A DNA stretch of 64,000 nt, taken from positions 558,001-622,000 of the forward strand of contig NC_089432.1 in the NCBI RefSeq assembly GCF_026210795.1, in the 5' to 3' direction. Made by a program: the position numbers and the translations under genes. Of the stretch, positions 45,378 through 57,619 are shown piece by piece. Within the stretch, counting starts at the first letter, position 1, and each line of letters starts with the position of its first letter. The notes under the pieces are model-generated. The model was not told the DNA's origin, did no database searches, and saw nothing but the letters and a program-made list of their open reading frames with translations. Source of the DNA: Rhizophagus irregularis (taxonomy: Eukaryota; Glomeromycota; Glomeromycetes; Glomerales; Glomeraceae).

Positions 45378-46904
45378 TTCGTTGTTAAGAGAAAAAATTA
45401 CTGAAATTGATATTTTTTTCGCTTTTATTTTTTTATTGTTGAATCCAAATTTAATCACCAAAAAAGAAATTTACTATAATCAAAAGGTTTCATTAGGCCA
45501 TTATAATGCACGTTAAATAAATAGGTCAAATAGTCAATAACAACTATTTTTATTTTCTGATTCCAAAAATGATATATTTTGGATTAATAATTGGTTTAGT
45601 GATACGACTGATACGCGTCTAAAGCCAAGTTCGTTCACGTGATCATAAGCCAATTATAATGTCTGGCTATTTATAGTGACCAATTAAGGTACGTGATTGA
45701 ATACGCCCCTTTTATAACTAGTTAGTTCTTAAGATTTACATTGTTGTAACAAAAAAGTTGCCGTTTGAAAATAATATTTTTATAAACATCAAAATACTTT
45801 GTTCTATGCTTTATATATATATTTATTGACTTATCACCATTCTATTAAATGTATTTGCAAAAAAAAACCTCGTCTATTTGCATTTTCTCCCTATAATACC
45901 TTATAATAAATATATTGGTAATATACATTTAGCAAAAAAAAATATATCAAGAAGCAAGTATTCTTCTTCATGTTATTGGATATAATTAATTAACCACCTA
46001 ACTAGTGATTTCACTATAATATGCGCGATAATGGTATGTTTTTTTTAATGGAACATACACCTTTATTGTAATATAATAAACTGGTCATTTTATTCATTTT
46101 ATGTAATCATATTAAAAGCATGTCACTTTTCTTTACCATAAAAAATGATTATAACTAACATTTGAAACCTAATTGAGGAACAAAATTATTTTTTAGAAAA
46201 ATGTATAAAATTTTAGTACATAATAAAAATTGACATGAAATGTTAATGAAAAAAATATTAATAGAAAATATCCTTTTGAAATTTCTGTTCACTGAACTAT
46301 CTTCTATAATTATTAAAAATTGTCATGGCAATTTTTTCATTACACACTGTAAATGTTAATTAATTATTTCCTTTAATTTCATCAGTATCATAATTATAAA
46401 AAAAAAAATTGGAATGGAAAATGTAACAAGAAAGAAGGATAAATTTTTACATGTTATATTAATTAAAATATAAAGTTGTATCTATTTATTAAAACTTAAA
46501 TTCTAAATTTTTCTATGAAAACTATTATTAGACCAATATTTTTTAATTCTAAACTAGACCTATACTGCTATGGCCGCCTATTTGTGGGCTTCAAAATATA
46601 ATTAGTTGTAAATGTATAGTCAAATAAAATACTTTTTTTTAAAAATACCCAATTGTTTTATTATTCTTATTACTTATATAATAACTGTTCACATAATTTA
46701 GGTTTGTTTATGACATAGGAAGTGGTCGTGATGTTATTTGTTCTTTACTGTTATTTTACTTTTATTAGAAAAAGTTTAATACATTACACCTAGTGATGTT
46801 TAAAACCCTATATCCATCCTAATAAGCACAATAAAAATTTAATGTATAACAGATAACTGACATACTCAACTTTTGTAATAGGATTAACTAAAGGAAACAT
46901 AGTC
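45378..46904. other. Intergenic, no gene seen
   Basis: AT-rich DNA. Poly-A runs occur, but I see no terminal repeats, frames or RNA features that I can support. Confidence 0.5.
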
Positions 46905-47375
46905 ACCTTAGTAGTGAACACGCTGGGACAAAGTCCATGTCATGTCCACAAGTGGCTTTAATATCATTTTTGCCCAAATGAACTGATATTTGCATTGTGA
47001 CTTAAATGAAATTTCAGGGACTTGGCCCCATTCTGATAATTTATTCAGAATATCATCATGTAGCCAGGCTGTTGGTATGTCATAAATCAAAATTGTATGC
47101 ACTTGACCTTTTTGCATCTCATGAATTACATTGTTGTTCATGGTTAATCTAGTGATCTTGCCCTTTTTATCTTTGATTCCATCTGTGTTATATCTAATGA
47201 AGTTGGTGTACAAATGGGCTTTGATGTAGATGTGCAACTGATTGATTATTGAGATCACCTTCCTATACCTATGGATTGATCACATTTACATTTACTAATA
47301 TATGCACTTGTGATTGCTCTTTAGCCTTCTCTTTATTCTGTGGCTGTGGCTGCTGCACCTTAGATCATTTTTGGG
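46905..47375 (-). pseudogene. Fragment of a retroelement B-type ORF
   Basis: The frame 47258-46908 matches the gene at 34761-36095 almost word for word across the RRM-like core (G-K-I-T-R-L-T-M-N-N-N-V-I-H, then Y-D-I-P-T-A-W and W-G-Q-V-P-E-I-S-F-K). Upstream, a degraded match to the Ser/Pro-rich linker extends to about 47375, with stops. The 3' half of the gene is missing, consistent with an old truncated copy. Confidence 0.78.
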
Positions 47376-48660
47376 TGAGAGAAAGAAGATGATGCTATTT
47401 GTTCTAAGGAAGAATATTCTTTAGTTCCACTTTCTATTTTGGTCAGGTGATTTATAACATATATTTGTAACATTATTAACCTAAATTTTACAATAACTTT
47501 TTTTTTTTTAAAACAATGCAAAAATCTTGAAATATCTGCTATTTTAGTTATATTTGTTTCATGTTTATTTTTGATTGGTACCATTAGTGATGATGGTTAT
47601 GTTGTTTGTGTTGTTGAATTCTTTTGTATGAGAGCAATTCTTTATTCTATAACAGATTTGAAGATCCTTCATTATGTGAATCAGTTTTTATTCATGGAAC
47701 TATAATACTATTATTTGATTTTATTTTTGCTGATATTAAACTGAAATTCCAAAAGTTCACAGTACAATTGATCTTTTGCAAAAAAAAAACACTTCTATTG
47801 TACTATATATGAACTGTTAAACTTTCCTTCCTTTTGTTAATGCATTCTTGAATCATCCATTTGATAGGTGAGTTAAATTTATAGTAAATGGAGTAAATTG
47901 ATCCTTAGATAAATATGGGTTTTACTTGTATTTGTAAAGTATGTTCACTTTCTGTTAATTCTGCATGCCTAAAGTCTTTCCATAAAGTAGTACAGTTTGT
48001 TATATTATAAAAATATCTTCCTTATCAATAAGAAGATGTACATTACTTGTAATAAAGACCAACTTGTGCTGTTAAAAATTTTCTGTAACTAATAAATATC
48101 CACTCCATTCCCTTATCTTTTTCTCCAATACTTTGTTGCTCAATAATTCTTTCATTTAATGTCTCATTATATGTTGCAACTTCATTATTATATTTCATCT
48201 GCTTAAAAATTCTTTCAGCTATTTTCGCAACTTCATTATTACTTTCAGTTGAGGTCGTAAATACTTGTTTTCATGTTACTAAATGAATTACATTTTCTTC
48301 CTTAAGTGATGATGTTACTTCAGATTCATCATTTAAATCAATGTCTGTTTCATATATTAATGTCATACAATTGTAAAACTTATATATTTGAAATGTATTC
48401 TTATTATCATCAACTCAAGAAATAGCTGTGCTTTTTTGCAAGATACCATTAGAAATAATGGCTACCTCTTATTGGTGTCATGTAACAACTGATACAATTA
48501 AAGATTATGAAAGATGGTGAATACAAATTTATTTAATACATTAATATCCTTACTTTTTTTTAATGATGGTTGTGCTTGTGATCATAATCAAACAATCATT
48601 TTTTCTTTGCAGATGCAATAGACACAAAAAGTATATATATGATAGATAGTTGTAATGTTT
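47376..48660. other. Intergenic, no gene supported
   Basis: Short frames at 47360-47584 and 47624-47812 are not recognised. The sequence includes AT-rich protein-like scraps on the minus strand but no continuous gene. Confidence 0.4.
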
Positions 48661-48664
48661 GTAA

Positions 48665-48886
48665 TTATAGGTATATTATTTGCCAGTTTAGATTAGAATT
48701 TTTCGTTATATTAGGAATTGTTTTGTTATTAAGATTGTTTACCGATATTGCTAAACATTGCTGTAGCAATTCCTTAAGCACTTCTTGATTTTTCTGTAGC
48801 GATTCCTTAAGCACATCTTGATTTTTTGTGGTGTGTGCTTCGATTATAGTTGCTATATTATTGTCAGAAATTATTTCATAGTACAA
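48665..48886 (-). other. Short unrecognised frame with a 33-bp tandem repeat
   Basis: A 73-codon minus-strand frame contains a perfectly spaced 33-bp duplication (48761-48793 and 48794-48826) encoding two copies of K-N-Q-[DE]-V-L-K-E-[SL]-L-Q. An amphipathic helix repeat is possible; no start context or family is recognised. Confidence 0.25.
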
Positions 48887-49528
48887 TTATTATTATTATC
48901 ATCTACTTTTACTACTTTTACTTTTCTTTTCTAACATTATATTTTTTATCTGTGAATTTTGTGATTTATATGATACTATATTATGTGCACAATGACCTTT
49001 AACAATTCATGTCTTAATTTATAAACATCTTGTCTTACAGCTGATCAATACCATGATTATAATAAGAAAATTAATATTGAAAACCTTTATTATTCATTTC
49101 TTTTGTATTTTTAAATAATTCATGGGTTATAGAATTTGGTAAATTAAGTGCATTTTCTAAATTGTTGGCAAGCTTCCATAAAGAATCTTGATTTTACAGT
49201 TTATTCTTCTCTAATTAAAGCTATATCACCTATATATTCTGATAATAGCATTGTAAGATAATCTCTTTCAGCTTGTATAGATGATATTTGTTTTTTTAAA
49301 TTTTCACTATCCATACAATTCCTACATATATTTTTATGAAAGAATAGTCACATCAATTATCAAATATTTTTCACAACTGCTCATAAAAATGGAAACATTA
49401 AAAATTAGAAAGAATACCAGAAACTGGTAACTACTTGACCTGGTCATTATTTTGGTTTTGATGAAGCTCTTGAAAAATTTGATGTAATGTTTATTTGCAA
49501 AGCTCTAAATTCAGTACAGAGTTCTTGT

Positions 49529-49756
49529 TTAGACCTTGACTTTCTTTCTTACTTTATCTGCCACTTCCAAATGTTGTTCAACAAAGGTCTTTTTAAACTC
49601 AACTGCCAAATTTTGGTTGATGTTGTTTGAATGTCCAGGCAATTTTGGCAACTCCAGAAAGCTTAAATATGTAGTATAATCAGTTGCTACGCATAGTGGC
49701 ATCATAAGGTACTGCCCGTACTGGTTACTTCCTTTTCCAAAAATTGGCATAAACAT
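49529..49756 (-). other. Unrecognised minus-strand frame, possible gene relic
   Basis: The 75-codon frame has a natural-looking amino-acid composition (M-F-M-P-I-F-G-K-G-S-N-Q-Y...L-E-L-P-K-L-P-G-H-S) and ends in a basic tail. I recognise no family. It may belong to the same decayed gene region as 50233-50436. Confidence 0.25.
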
Positions 49757-50232
49757 AAATGATTTTTGTAAATTTTGATCATCAATAGCATATGATAAGA
49801 AATGGTTACAAATCTTGCATAATTACTTTTCCAGCAACTGGAAAAAGTGGAGAAAATGCCAACAAATTTTTAAATTGCATATTATAATCCTTAGCTAAAC
49901 TAATAACCCAACAAAATCATAGTACTATACTTTTAACATATTATTTATTATTATCATATTCATATTCAATATTATCTATAGTTTTACCTTTTTGATACAA
50001 GTATTTCATATTACTATGCCAACAGCTATTCCAATTAACTCTAATACATAATAAGTAGCTTGGTAATCAATAACTTTTCCAATTTATTTTAGTATGAGAA
50101 TCCAAGATTTGCAGCTAAGTTAAAAATACCATATCCAGAAAATATTGTTATTAAAGCACTACTCATCTTTTGAAATATGCTATTAACCTAAAAATAATCT
50201 TGCATTATCTTTTTTTCATGATAGGATATTAA

Positions 50233-50436
50233 TTATCTAAAAATTACTTCTTCATAAGCGATATCTAAATAATTGTTATTTGAAATCCTTACATCATTAT
50301 AATACATTTCACATGTATATGATTCTAATGGCAAATCACAAACTTGTAAATTAAAATAATAATCATATAATGTAAAATATGCTTCATCATCAATTCTGGC
50401 AAGCAAAGTTCGAATTAGAGGAAAAATTGTAAACAT
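50233..50436 (-). other. Unrecognised minus-strand frame, possible gene relic
   Basis: The 67-codon frame has a protein-like sequence (R-T-L-L-A-R-I-D-D-E-A-Y-F-T-L-Y-D-Y) and ends naturally. The upstream sequence (50440-50540) continues protein-like but with stops. I see no domain. Confidence 0.28.
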
Positions 50437-51520
50437 TTTGGATTTTCTCTTTTATCTAAAATTAAAGCATTTGGCCTGATATATTTTTGTCTTCATCTTA
50501 GTCATTTGAATATTTAAATTTGTACACCTTTCCAATAATCCATCCTAAAGATGCAAATAATCTTTCAATATTTTCATTATTTTCATTATTGCTTTTTCTA
50601 CACATGATATAAATTTTTAAGTAATAGAAGTAAGTGAACACTCACCATCTGTTCCACCCTTTTAAAAATTCTTTGTGATTTATAGTTCTTTAATTAAGGC
50701 AAAGAAATTGTTAAATTCTTTTTTAATAATTGTTTACCAAGATTATAAATAATTATATATCAATATTCAGTAATAATTCTAGTAATATTTTTATGAATAA
50801 ATATCTTGATTACTTTTTTTAAAAAAACTTTCAAGTAATAGAAGTGAGTTATGAATTTGAACTACTTATTAATTCATAATTTTCAAAAAATTTTGATAAA
50901 TTAATTTCTTTCAAAAATTCTTAGTAATTTAAGGTTTCTTTAATTTCCTTCATTTTTTTTTTTTTGATAATAAAAGAAATACAATATGTTAACCTCTCTT
51001 CTATAATGATTATTATCATCATTAACTTTTAGTATTTATAAATAATAATTAATATTTGTTTTAAAGTTCTTGTCTTTAACTTTAAATCCAACTAGACCAA
51101 AATTCTTTTGCTGACCTAATATGACATAAAGTCCCAAAGTTCATTGCAAAAGAATCCAATGGATAGCCTATAGAACTAAAAGCACCTAGATACATTTTCG
51201 CCAAATCATCTAATATTCACACCCAAAATTTCTTTGATTTGATTAGATCTTTATTTGTCCTATGTTTTGTAGGAAAAATGAGTATGTAATGTTAAACAAG
51301 TATTTCAATCTAATTTCTTTTTTTTTTAATTTTTTTTTAAATATTTAGAAATTTCAAGGAATTTGGTTTAAATGAATTTAAATGAAATTTAAAATAATAA
51401 TTTCATTAAGGATGAATGTAGAAGTACCACCAAAAGATCACAAATTGAGCTTTTGTGGCTGTTTGGAAATGTAAATTTCTTCTTTTAATCTCTAATATCT
51501 TTATGGTCAGTAAAAAAATA
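50437..51520. other. Intergenic, no gene seen
   Basis: AT-rich; nothing supportable beyond the scraps noted upstream. Confidence 0.4.
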
Positions 51521-51528
51521 GTCTTAAT

Positions 51529-51852
51529 TAGAGATGCTGGGCGAAACTGAAATATTTAGTCATTTGATGAAATTGAAATAGTTTAAACATTTAAAATTAA
51601 AAGTTGAAATCAATATTTCATGGTATTTCTATAAATTTTTCATAAATTTCCTTGAATTTTTCATAAATTTCCTTGAATTTTTAATTATAAATAATTACTT
51701 AAAATTATATATTTTTATAATAAAACTATAATTTTATATAATTAAAATTAAATTAAAAATTATTATTATATAGTTTAGTCAATGATGAAACTGAAACTAG
51801 TTGGTGATGAAACTAAAATTTTTGGCAAAAAGAGTTTAGGCAGGCATCACTA
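51529..51852. mobile_element. hAT-like MITE (about 324 bp)
   Basis: Terminal repeats read TAGAGATGCTGGGC on the left and, inverted, TAGTGATGCCTGCC on the right. The flanks GTCTTAAT (51521-51528) and GTCTTGAT (51853-51860) are an 8-bp target duplication with one mismatch. The interior is AT-rich with a 21-bp duplication near 51640 and AACTGAAA words in both halves. It is non-coding. Confidence 0.7.
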
Positions 51853-52299
51853 GTCTTGATTATTTACTCTATCTCCAGACAATCAGTTAGTGTATAATCA
51901 TTACAGCTATAGTACATTTTGTCATTCCTTATTCTTATTGGTTATTATTTGTGAGCTTATACATGGTTGAGAAAATAGTTGATGTCTGGTAAATTTGCTG
52001 GTTAGCCAAATGTGAGTGTGATTGATATTTAATTTGTTATTTATAAATATAATATTTTTTTTATTTTTAAGGAAATGTGAGAGAAGAAATTTAATTTATG
52101 AGCAAAATAAAAAAATTGCCAAGATATATAACAATAAGGGTGGCTTAAATATTTAGTTATGGCTTTGATTTTTGTTCTATATGTGGCTTTTTGTAAGAAG
52201 AAATCTTCTATAGAATGCCTATTATGGCTTGGAACTAAAATAATATTTTCTAAAATGATTGTTATCATATGTATTAAAAATAAGTTGAGAAAATTAAAT

Positions 52300-52437
52300 C
52301 AAGTTATACAGTCTAAAATAAAGCTGGCAGCACAGCCCTGGTGAGGCTGTTCTCAAAGTTATAATCAAGTTATTCAGTCTGAAAATGAAGCTGGTAGCAC
52401 AGCCCAATGAGTTCATTATGGCTGTTCTCAAAGTTAT
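52300..52437. repeat. Imperfect tandem duplication, unit 66-72 bp
   Basis: The copies at 52300 and 52366 share CAAGTTAT[AT]CAGTCT, AAGCTGG[CT]AGCACAGCCC and GGCTGTTCTCAAAGTTAT. The frames crossing it are repeat artefacts. Confidence 0.65.
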
Positions 52438-53036
52438 TGCTGTGTTAATTTGAGTCATGTGAAAGGTTTGTTGTTGCAAATCAAATTTCAGTAAGAGTAT
52501 ATTGAATTTGCAAAAATCAAATTTTAGGTATAATAAAATAATAATTCTTTATGATAGTAATTCAAAAACAAATATACTTGATCAACTAATGTAAAATATA
52601 TAATGAAAATATGTATTTTATGAGTCCGGTAATTTCTTAAAGGGAAATGCCATCGAATATTGCAGTACAATTAAGATTTTTATAAAGTAAAATACTAGTT
52701 TATTAGACAACCCTATAAAAAAATGTTGGAAAAAACTCTGATAAATGATCATTTTTCTAGGTTTTTTTTATAGGAATTAAGCTTGACAATTAACAGGAAA
52801 AAAAACATAGTCTCAAGAAAATCATAACCATTGGCAGATGAGCTAAATAATTTTTTAGTATTATTTGCACACAATATTATTGCTAACAAGAGGTTCAATC
52901 ATAGTTCATTGGAAGAGCAGGTGGAAGTAATTTGATAGGGTTGAATTTTTTTGAATATCATTAATAAGTATGGTATTATTAATAAAGTAAAAAGTTCAAA
53001 GTTCAAGTAAAAGGACCTGTTAATATAATAATGGCT
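52438..53036. other. Intergenic, no gene seen
   Basis: AT-rich; nothing supportable. Confidence 0.4.
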
Positions 53037-53195
53037 CCAGTAAATAGTTTTTGTATAAATTTATACCAAACGGGCTCATTGGCTCGAAATTAGCTCAAAT
53101 TTATGCAAAAAATAATCCAAATTTAAGCCAATATAGAGCCAATTATATATGGATGAGCCCATTTGGTACAAATTTATACAAAAACTATTTACTGG
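53037..53195. repeat. Short inverted-repeat element (about 159 bp)
   Basis: The outer ~50 bp of each side pair: CCAGTAAATAGTTTTTGTAT... on the left against its reverse complement ending ...AAAACTATTTACTGG on the right, including [CT]GGGCTCAT further in. No clean target duplication was found. The 65-codon frame across it is not a gene. Confidence 0.65.
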
Positions 53196-53720
53196 AATGG
53201 TATAATAGCTTTGAAACATATGGAAGAAGGATCTGTAATAAAATATAATACTTGAATTGAGGAATCACATAATTATTCAATAAGTCACATTGATCGCATA
53301 AGAAAGATATAAGGTTTAAAGTTCAATTCATTATAATGTTTTCTACAGATCAATTTTTTGTGACTTACTAAGCGTTGTATCCTTTTTACAAATTATTTAT
53401 TAAGAAAACTCAATATACAGTAATAGCTCATTTATTTATTTCCCTAAATTAACAATTAACATTCTAATTTATTTTCAAATAAAAAATTACAAGAAAAATA
53501 CATAATTATCACTAAAATACTTTTCAAGTAAGTGAATTGGAAAGTATAGTACATATATGCCATATTAATAATAATTGGTGTTATTAATTCAATAAGATAT
53601 TTTCAAGTTTCTGGATCATAAATGGTATATGGTATATAAACATTTTAGATTTATTGTTAATTACATAATTTCATATTATCTTCAAAATAAGAACTATATA
53701 ATAGAATATTAGACTCTAAA

Positions 53721-54635
53721 TCATTCTTTTAAAAGTGCTTTTAATTTATTTTGAGCATATTCATATCCTTGTTCGGCAGATTTCTTATACCAAAAAATTG
53801 CTTGATCAACATCTTTATTAATTCCATCTCCACATTCATACATTAAAGCAAGATTATATTGAGCTATATCATTTCCTAAATTTGCTGCTTTTTGATATAA
53901 TTCAATTGCTTTTTGTTTATTAACATCAGTTCCAATTCCATTATCATAACAACATCCTAAATTATTTATTCCATGTGAATTTCCCAATTCTGCCGCAATA
54001 TGATATAACTCAAATGCTTTCTGTGTATTAATGTCAGTTCCAATTCCAATATCATAACAATATCCCAACAGATTTATTCCACCTGGATATTCTTTTTTTG
54101 CCAACACCTTAGACAATTCAAAGGTTTTACCAAGATTATTATCAATATCATTTCTATCCATGTACAAAATAGCAAGGTCAAATTGAGCTGAATTGTTTTC
54201 TAACTCCGTTGCTTTTAGATATAATTCAAATGCATTTTGTTTATTAACACTCATTCCAATTCCATGACAATTAAAATATCCAAGTAAATAAATAGAATTT
54301 GAATTATTTTGATTATTTAAAAGCCAATTGCAAATTTCTTGTAAAGTTATATTAAGATTATTAATACAATCAAGAATATGTTGTTTTCTTTCATTTTTAT
54401 CTTTTCCTTCATTTACCTCTTTAAAATAAAAATTTACCAAATCATCAACTACTATACTTAAATCTTCTTCAAATATATTTTCATGAATATTTTGAATTGT
54501 AGGACCAATTTCCTTTTTATTTATTTTATCAAAATTTTGAATAAAAATTTGTGATAATTCTTCATATAGTTGCTGTTTACTTGGTAATTTTGGGTTTAAT
54601 TTGTAACATTTATTAGTTTTATTATTATTGGACAT
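53721..54635 (-). CDS. Sel1-repeat protein (304 aa)
   Basis: This single-exon gene starts at 54635 (M-S-N-N-N-K-T-N-K). The conserved N-terminal helical region includes T-I-Q-N-I-H-E-N-I-F-E-E-D-L-S-I-V-V-D. About five Sel1 repeats follow from residue ~113 (S-I-Y-L-L-G-Y-F-N-C-H-G-I-G; N-L-L-G-Y-C-Y-D-I-G-I-G-T; N-N-L-G-C-C-Y-D-N-G-I-G-T; Y-N-L-A-L-M-Y-E-C-G-D-G). It has one repeat fewer than its neighbours, consistent with loss by unequal exchange. It is the first of three tandem genes on the same strand and likely a protein-interaction scaffold. Confidence 0.9.
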   Translation of the reverse strand: MSNNNKTNKCYKLNPKLPSKQQLYEELSQIFIQNFDKINKKEIGPTIQNIHENIFEEDLSIVVDDLVNFYFKEVNEGKDKNERKQHILDCINNLNITLQEICNWLLNNQNNSNSIYLLGYFNCHGIGMSVNKQNAFELYLKATELENNSAQFDLAILYMDRNDIDNNLGKTFELSKVLAKKEYPGGINLLGYCYDIGIGTDINTQKAFELYHIAAELGNSHGINNLGCCYDNGIGTDVNKQKAIELYQKAANLGNDIAQYNLALMYECGDGINKDVDQAIFWYKKSAEQGYEYAQNKLKALLKE

Positions 54636-54679
54636 TGTAAATGATAAATAAAAATTAAGGAAAAAAATTTTAATTTGAC

Positions 54680-54732
54680 GAGCAATGCATTTATATTATT
54701 TATGGTAATACTGCAGATCAATTTTCTGCAAC
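54680..54732 (-). promoter_or_regulatory. Shared Sel1 core promoter block, copy 2
   Basis: The motif (coding strand GATCTGCAGTATTAC, 54719-54705) is followed by ATAAATAATATAAATGC. It sits 70 bp before the start codon. It is the most diverged of the four copies in the TATA-like run. Confidence 0.55.
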
Positions 54733-55133
54733 TCTTTAAGCCACCACTTACGTCATCGATCCTTACGTATGCAAATCATTTTTTCTTTTAAGCAAAATTT
54801 TTTTATAAACATTTATTTATTTCTTTAATTTTCAATATCATATTGTAAGCTACAATTATTAAATTTTAACAGATTTTAAAGAGAATAAAAAAAAATTTTA
54901 GACTATTAGAATAAACAAATAACTTACAAGAAAAATAAATAATTAACACCGAGGGATTTAAATAAACGAGGATGAAAATATGCGTAATAAATGAAAAATT
55001 GATGACACATTTCGTATTTTGAGTCTATATTTGGCGTCATTGATTTCATTTCAACAATGATATAAAAATATTATAAAATGACTAAATAATGAAGTTAATA
55101 TAATAAAATATAAATATAAAAATTAAAATTTTG

Positions 55134-56132
55134 CTACACATTTAAAAGCATATTCAATTTATTTTGAGCATTTCCATATCCTTGTTCAGCAGATTTTTTA
55201 TACCAATACATTGCTTGATTTAAATCTTTTGTAATTCCATTGCCAGTTTCATACATTAAGCCAAGATTATATAGAGCTACATCATTTTCCAAATTTGCTG
55301 CTTTTTTAAATAACTCAATTGCTTTCTGTACATTAACTTCAGTTCCAACTCCTTTTTCATAACAACACCCTAAGCTATTTATTCCATTTGCATTTCCTAG
55401 ATCTGCTGCTTTTTGGTATAATTCAAATGCTTTTTGTTTATCAACACAAGTTCCAATTCCTCCTTCATAACAACATCCTAAGTTATTTAATCCACTTGAA
55501 TTTCCTAAATTTGCCGCCTTTTCATATAATTCAAATGCCTTTTGTGTATCTACTTCAGTTCCAATTCCCATATCATAACAATATCCTAACAAATTTATTC
55601 CACCTGGATATTCTTTTTTCGCTAATATTTTAGATAATTCGAGTGCTTTATCATAATTTTTATTAATATCAATTCCATCTATATATATATTGGCAAGATC
55701 AAATTGAGCTGCACTGTTTTCTAATTCTGCTGCCTTGTGGTATAATTTAAATGCATTCAGCTTATTAGTAACCATTCCAATACCATGAAAATTAAAATAT
55801 CCAAGCAAATAAATAGAATTTGAATCATTCTGATTAATTAAAAGCCAATTACAAATTTCTTGTAAGTTTATCCTATGATCATTAATATAATCAAGAACAT
55901 GTTGCTTTCTTACATTATAATCTTTTCCTTCATTTACTTCTTTAAAATGAGAATTTGTCAAAACATCAATTACAATACTTAAATCTTCTTCAAATATATT
56001 TTCATGAATATTTTGAATTGAAGGTTCAATTTCTTTTTTATTTATTTCATCAAAATTTTGAATAATAGTTTGAGATAATTTTTCACTTGATAAATTAGAG
56101 TTTAATTTGTAAATTTTAGTATTATCAGACAT
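55134..56132 (-). CDS. Sel1-repeat protein (332 aa)
   Basis: Single exon, start at 56132 (M-S-D-N-T-K-I-Y-K). The N-terminal helical region resembles the two neighbours; about six Sel1 repeats follow, including G-L-N-N-L-G-C-C-Y-E-G-G-I-G-T and G-I-N-S-L-G-C-C-Y-E-K-G-V-G-T. The last repeat is L-G-L-M-Y-E-T-G-N-G. No other domain is visible. Spacing to the neighbours is about 450-500 bp, with the shared promoter block in the gap, so it is an independent transcription unit. Confidence 0.9.
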   Translation of the reverse strand: MSDNTKIYKLNSNLSSEKLSQTIIQNFDEINKKEIEPSIQNIHENIFEEDLSIVIDVLTNSHFKEVNEGKDYNVRKQHVLDYINDHRINLQEICNWLLINQNDSNSIYLLGYFNFHGIGMVTNKLNAFKLYHKAAELENSAAQFDLANIYIDGIDINKNYDKALELSKILAKKEYPGGINLLGYCYDMGIGTEVDTQKAFELYEKAANLGNSSGLNNLGCCYEGGIGTCVDKQKAFELYQKAADLGNANGINSLGCCYEKGVGTEVNVQKAIELFKKAANLENDVALYNLGLMYETGNGITKDLNQAMYWYKKSAEQGYGNAQNKLNMLLNV

Positions 56133-56172
56133 TTCAGAATTGAAAATAAAAACAAGACAAAAAATATTTAAT

Positions 56173-56227
56173 TTGTCACAACATATTTATTTATAATAAC
56201 TGTAGTACCGCAGATCATTTTCCGCGG
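56173..56227 (-). promoter_or_regulatory. Shared Sel1 core promoter block, copy 3
   Basis: The motif (coding strand GATCTGCGGTACTAC, 56216-56202) is followed by TATAAATAAATATGTTGTG, 70 bp before the start codon at 56132. Confidence 0.6.
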
Positions 56228-56578
56228 CTTTCTACGTCACTGTGTACATACACATAGACATGTAAATCATTTATTAAGTTAAGATCCCAATAATCAAATA
56301 TTTATAAATTAAGAAAAATCTAAATTAATAGAAACGAAATGATAATCACCAAAGGGATTTAAGAGGTTAAAAATGTAAAAAATAAAAAAATTAGGCGTTG
56401 TTAATTCAATAATTGATTCAAAAATTATCAAAATAACGAAAAAGTGTATTTGAAAAAATAAAAACAACATTATATTGTTTCATTAAATTTCGATTGATTG
56501 TAAATGTAATTACTCATACATTTGATATAATTAAATTAAACTCTATAATAAAATAAATAAATTTAAATATCATATAAT

Positions 56579-57523
56579 CTATTCATTTAAAAGTTCTTTT
56601 AATTTATTCTGAGCGCCAAGGTACCCTTGTTTAGCAGATTTATTATACCAATATATTGCTTGATTCAAATTTTCTGTAATTCCATCCCCATTTTCATACA
56701 TTAAAGCAAGATTATATTGAGCCACATCATTTCCTAAATTTGCTGCCATTTGATATAATTCAAATGCTTTCTGTTTATTAACATCAGTTCCAATTCCATT
56801 ATCATAACAACATCCTAAGTTATTCATTCCAGATTTATGTCCTAAAAGTACAACTTTTTGATATAATTCAAATGCCTTTTGTTTATTAACATTAGTTCCA
56901 ATTCCTCCTTCATAACAACATCCTAAATTATTTATGCCATGTGAATTTCCTAATTTTGCTGCTTTTTTATATAATTTAAATGCCTTTTGTGTATTAACGT
57001 CAGTTCCAATTCCCATATCATAACAATATCCTAACAGATTTATTCCACCTGGATATTCTTTTTTTGCTAATTTTTCAGATAATTCAAATGCTTTATCATG
57101 ATTTTTATCAATGTCAATTCCGTCCATACACATATTTGCAAGATCAAATTGAGCTGCATTATTCTCAATTTCTACTGCTTTTTTATATAATTCAAATGCA
57201 TTTTGCTTATTAACGTTTATTCCGATACCATAAAAATTAAAATATCCAAGTAAATAAATAGAATTTGAATCATTTTGATTATTTAAAAGCCAATTACAAA
57301 TTTCTTGCATATTCATATTACGACTATTAATATACTCAAGAACATGTTTTTTTCTTTCATTTTTATCCTTTCCTTCATTTATTTCCTTAAAATAAAAATT
57401 TACTAAATCATCAACTACTATACTTAAATCTTCTTCAAATATATTTTCATGAATATTTTGAATCATAGGTTCAATTTCTATTTCATTTATTTTATCAAAA
57501 TTTTGAAATATATGAGATGACAT
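56579..57523 (-). CDS. Sel1-repeat protein (314 aa)
   Basis: Single exon, start at 57523 (M-S-S-H-I-F-Q-N-F). The N-terminal extension is shorter than in the neighbours, but the conserved N-I-H-E-N-I-F-E-E-D-L region is complete. About six Sel1 repeats, the third to fifth nearly identical in sequence to those of the two neighbouring genes, point to recent tandem duplication or gene conversion. The end is A-Q-N-K-L-K-E-L-L-N-E. Likely a scaffold protein; partners unknown. Confidence 0.9.
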   Translation of the reverse strand: MSSHIFQNFDKINEIEIEPMIQNIHENIFEEDLSIVVDDLVNFYFKEINEGKDKNERKKHVLEYINSRNMNMQEICNWLLNNQNDSNSIYLLGYFNFYGIGINVNKQNAFELYKKAVEIENNAAQFDLANMCMDGIDIDKNHDKAFELSEKLAKKEYPGGINLLGYCYDMGIGTDVNTQKAFKLYKKAAKLGNSHGINNLGCCYEGGIGTNVNKQKAFELYQKVVLLGHKSGMNNLGCCYDNGIGTDVNKQKAFELYQMAANLGNDVAQYNLALMYENGDGITENLNQAIYWYNKSAKQGYLGAQNKLKELLNE

Positions 57524-57619
57524 TTGAAAATTTAATTCGTTATATTTGTTAATTTTAGTATTATAGAACGTTGTGAACGACGATAAAAATTAAATTAAGG
57601 TTAAAAAAAAAAATTTTAA

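Noticed and set aside
53051-53248. 65-codon plus-strand frame
   Set aside because: It lies almost wholly inside the 159-bp inverted repeat.
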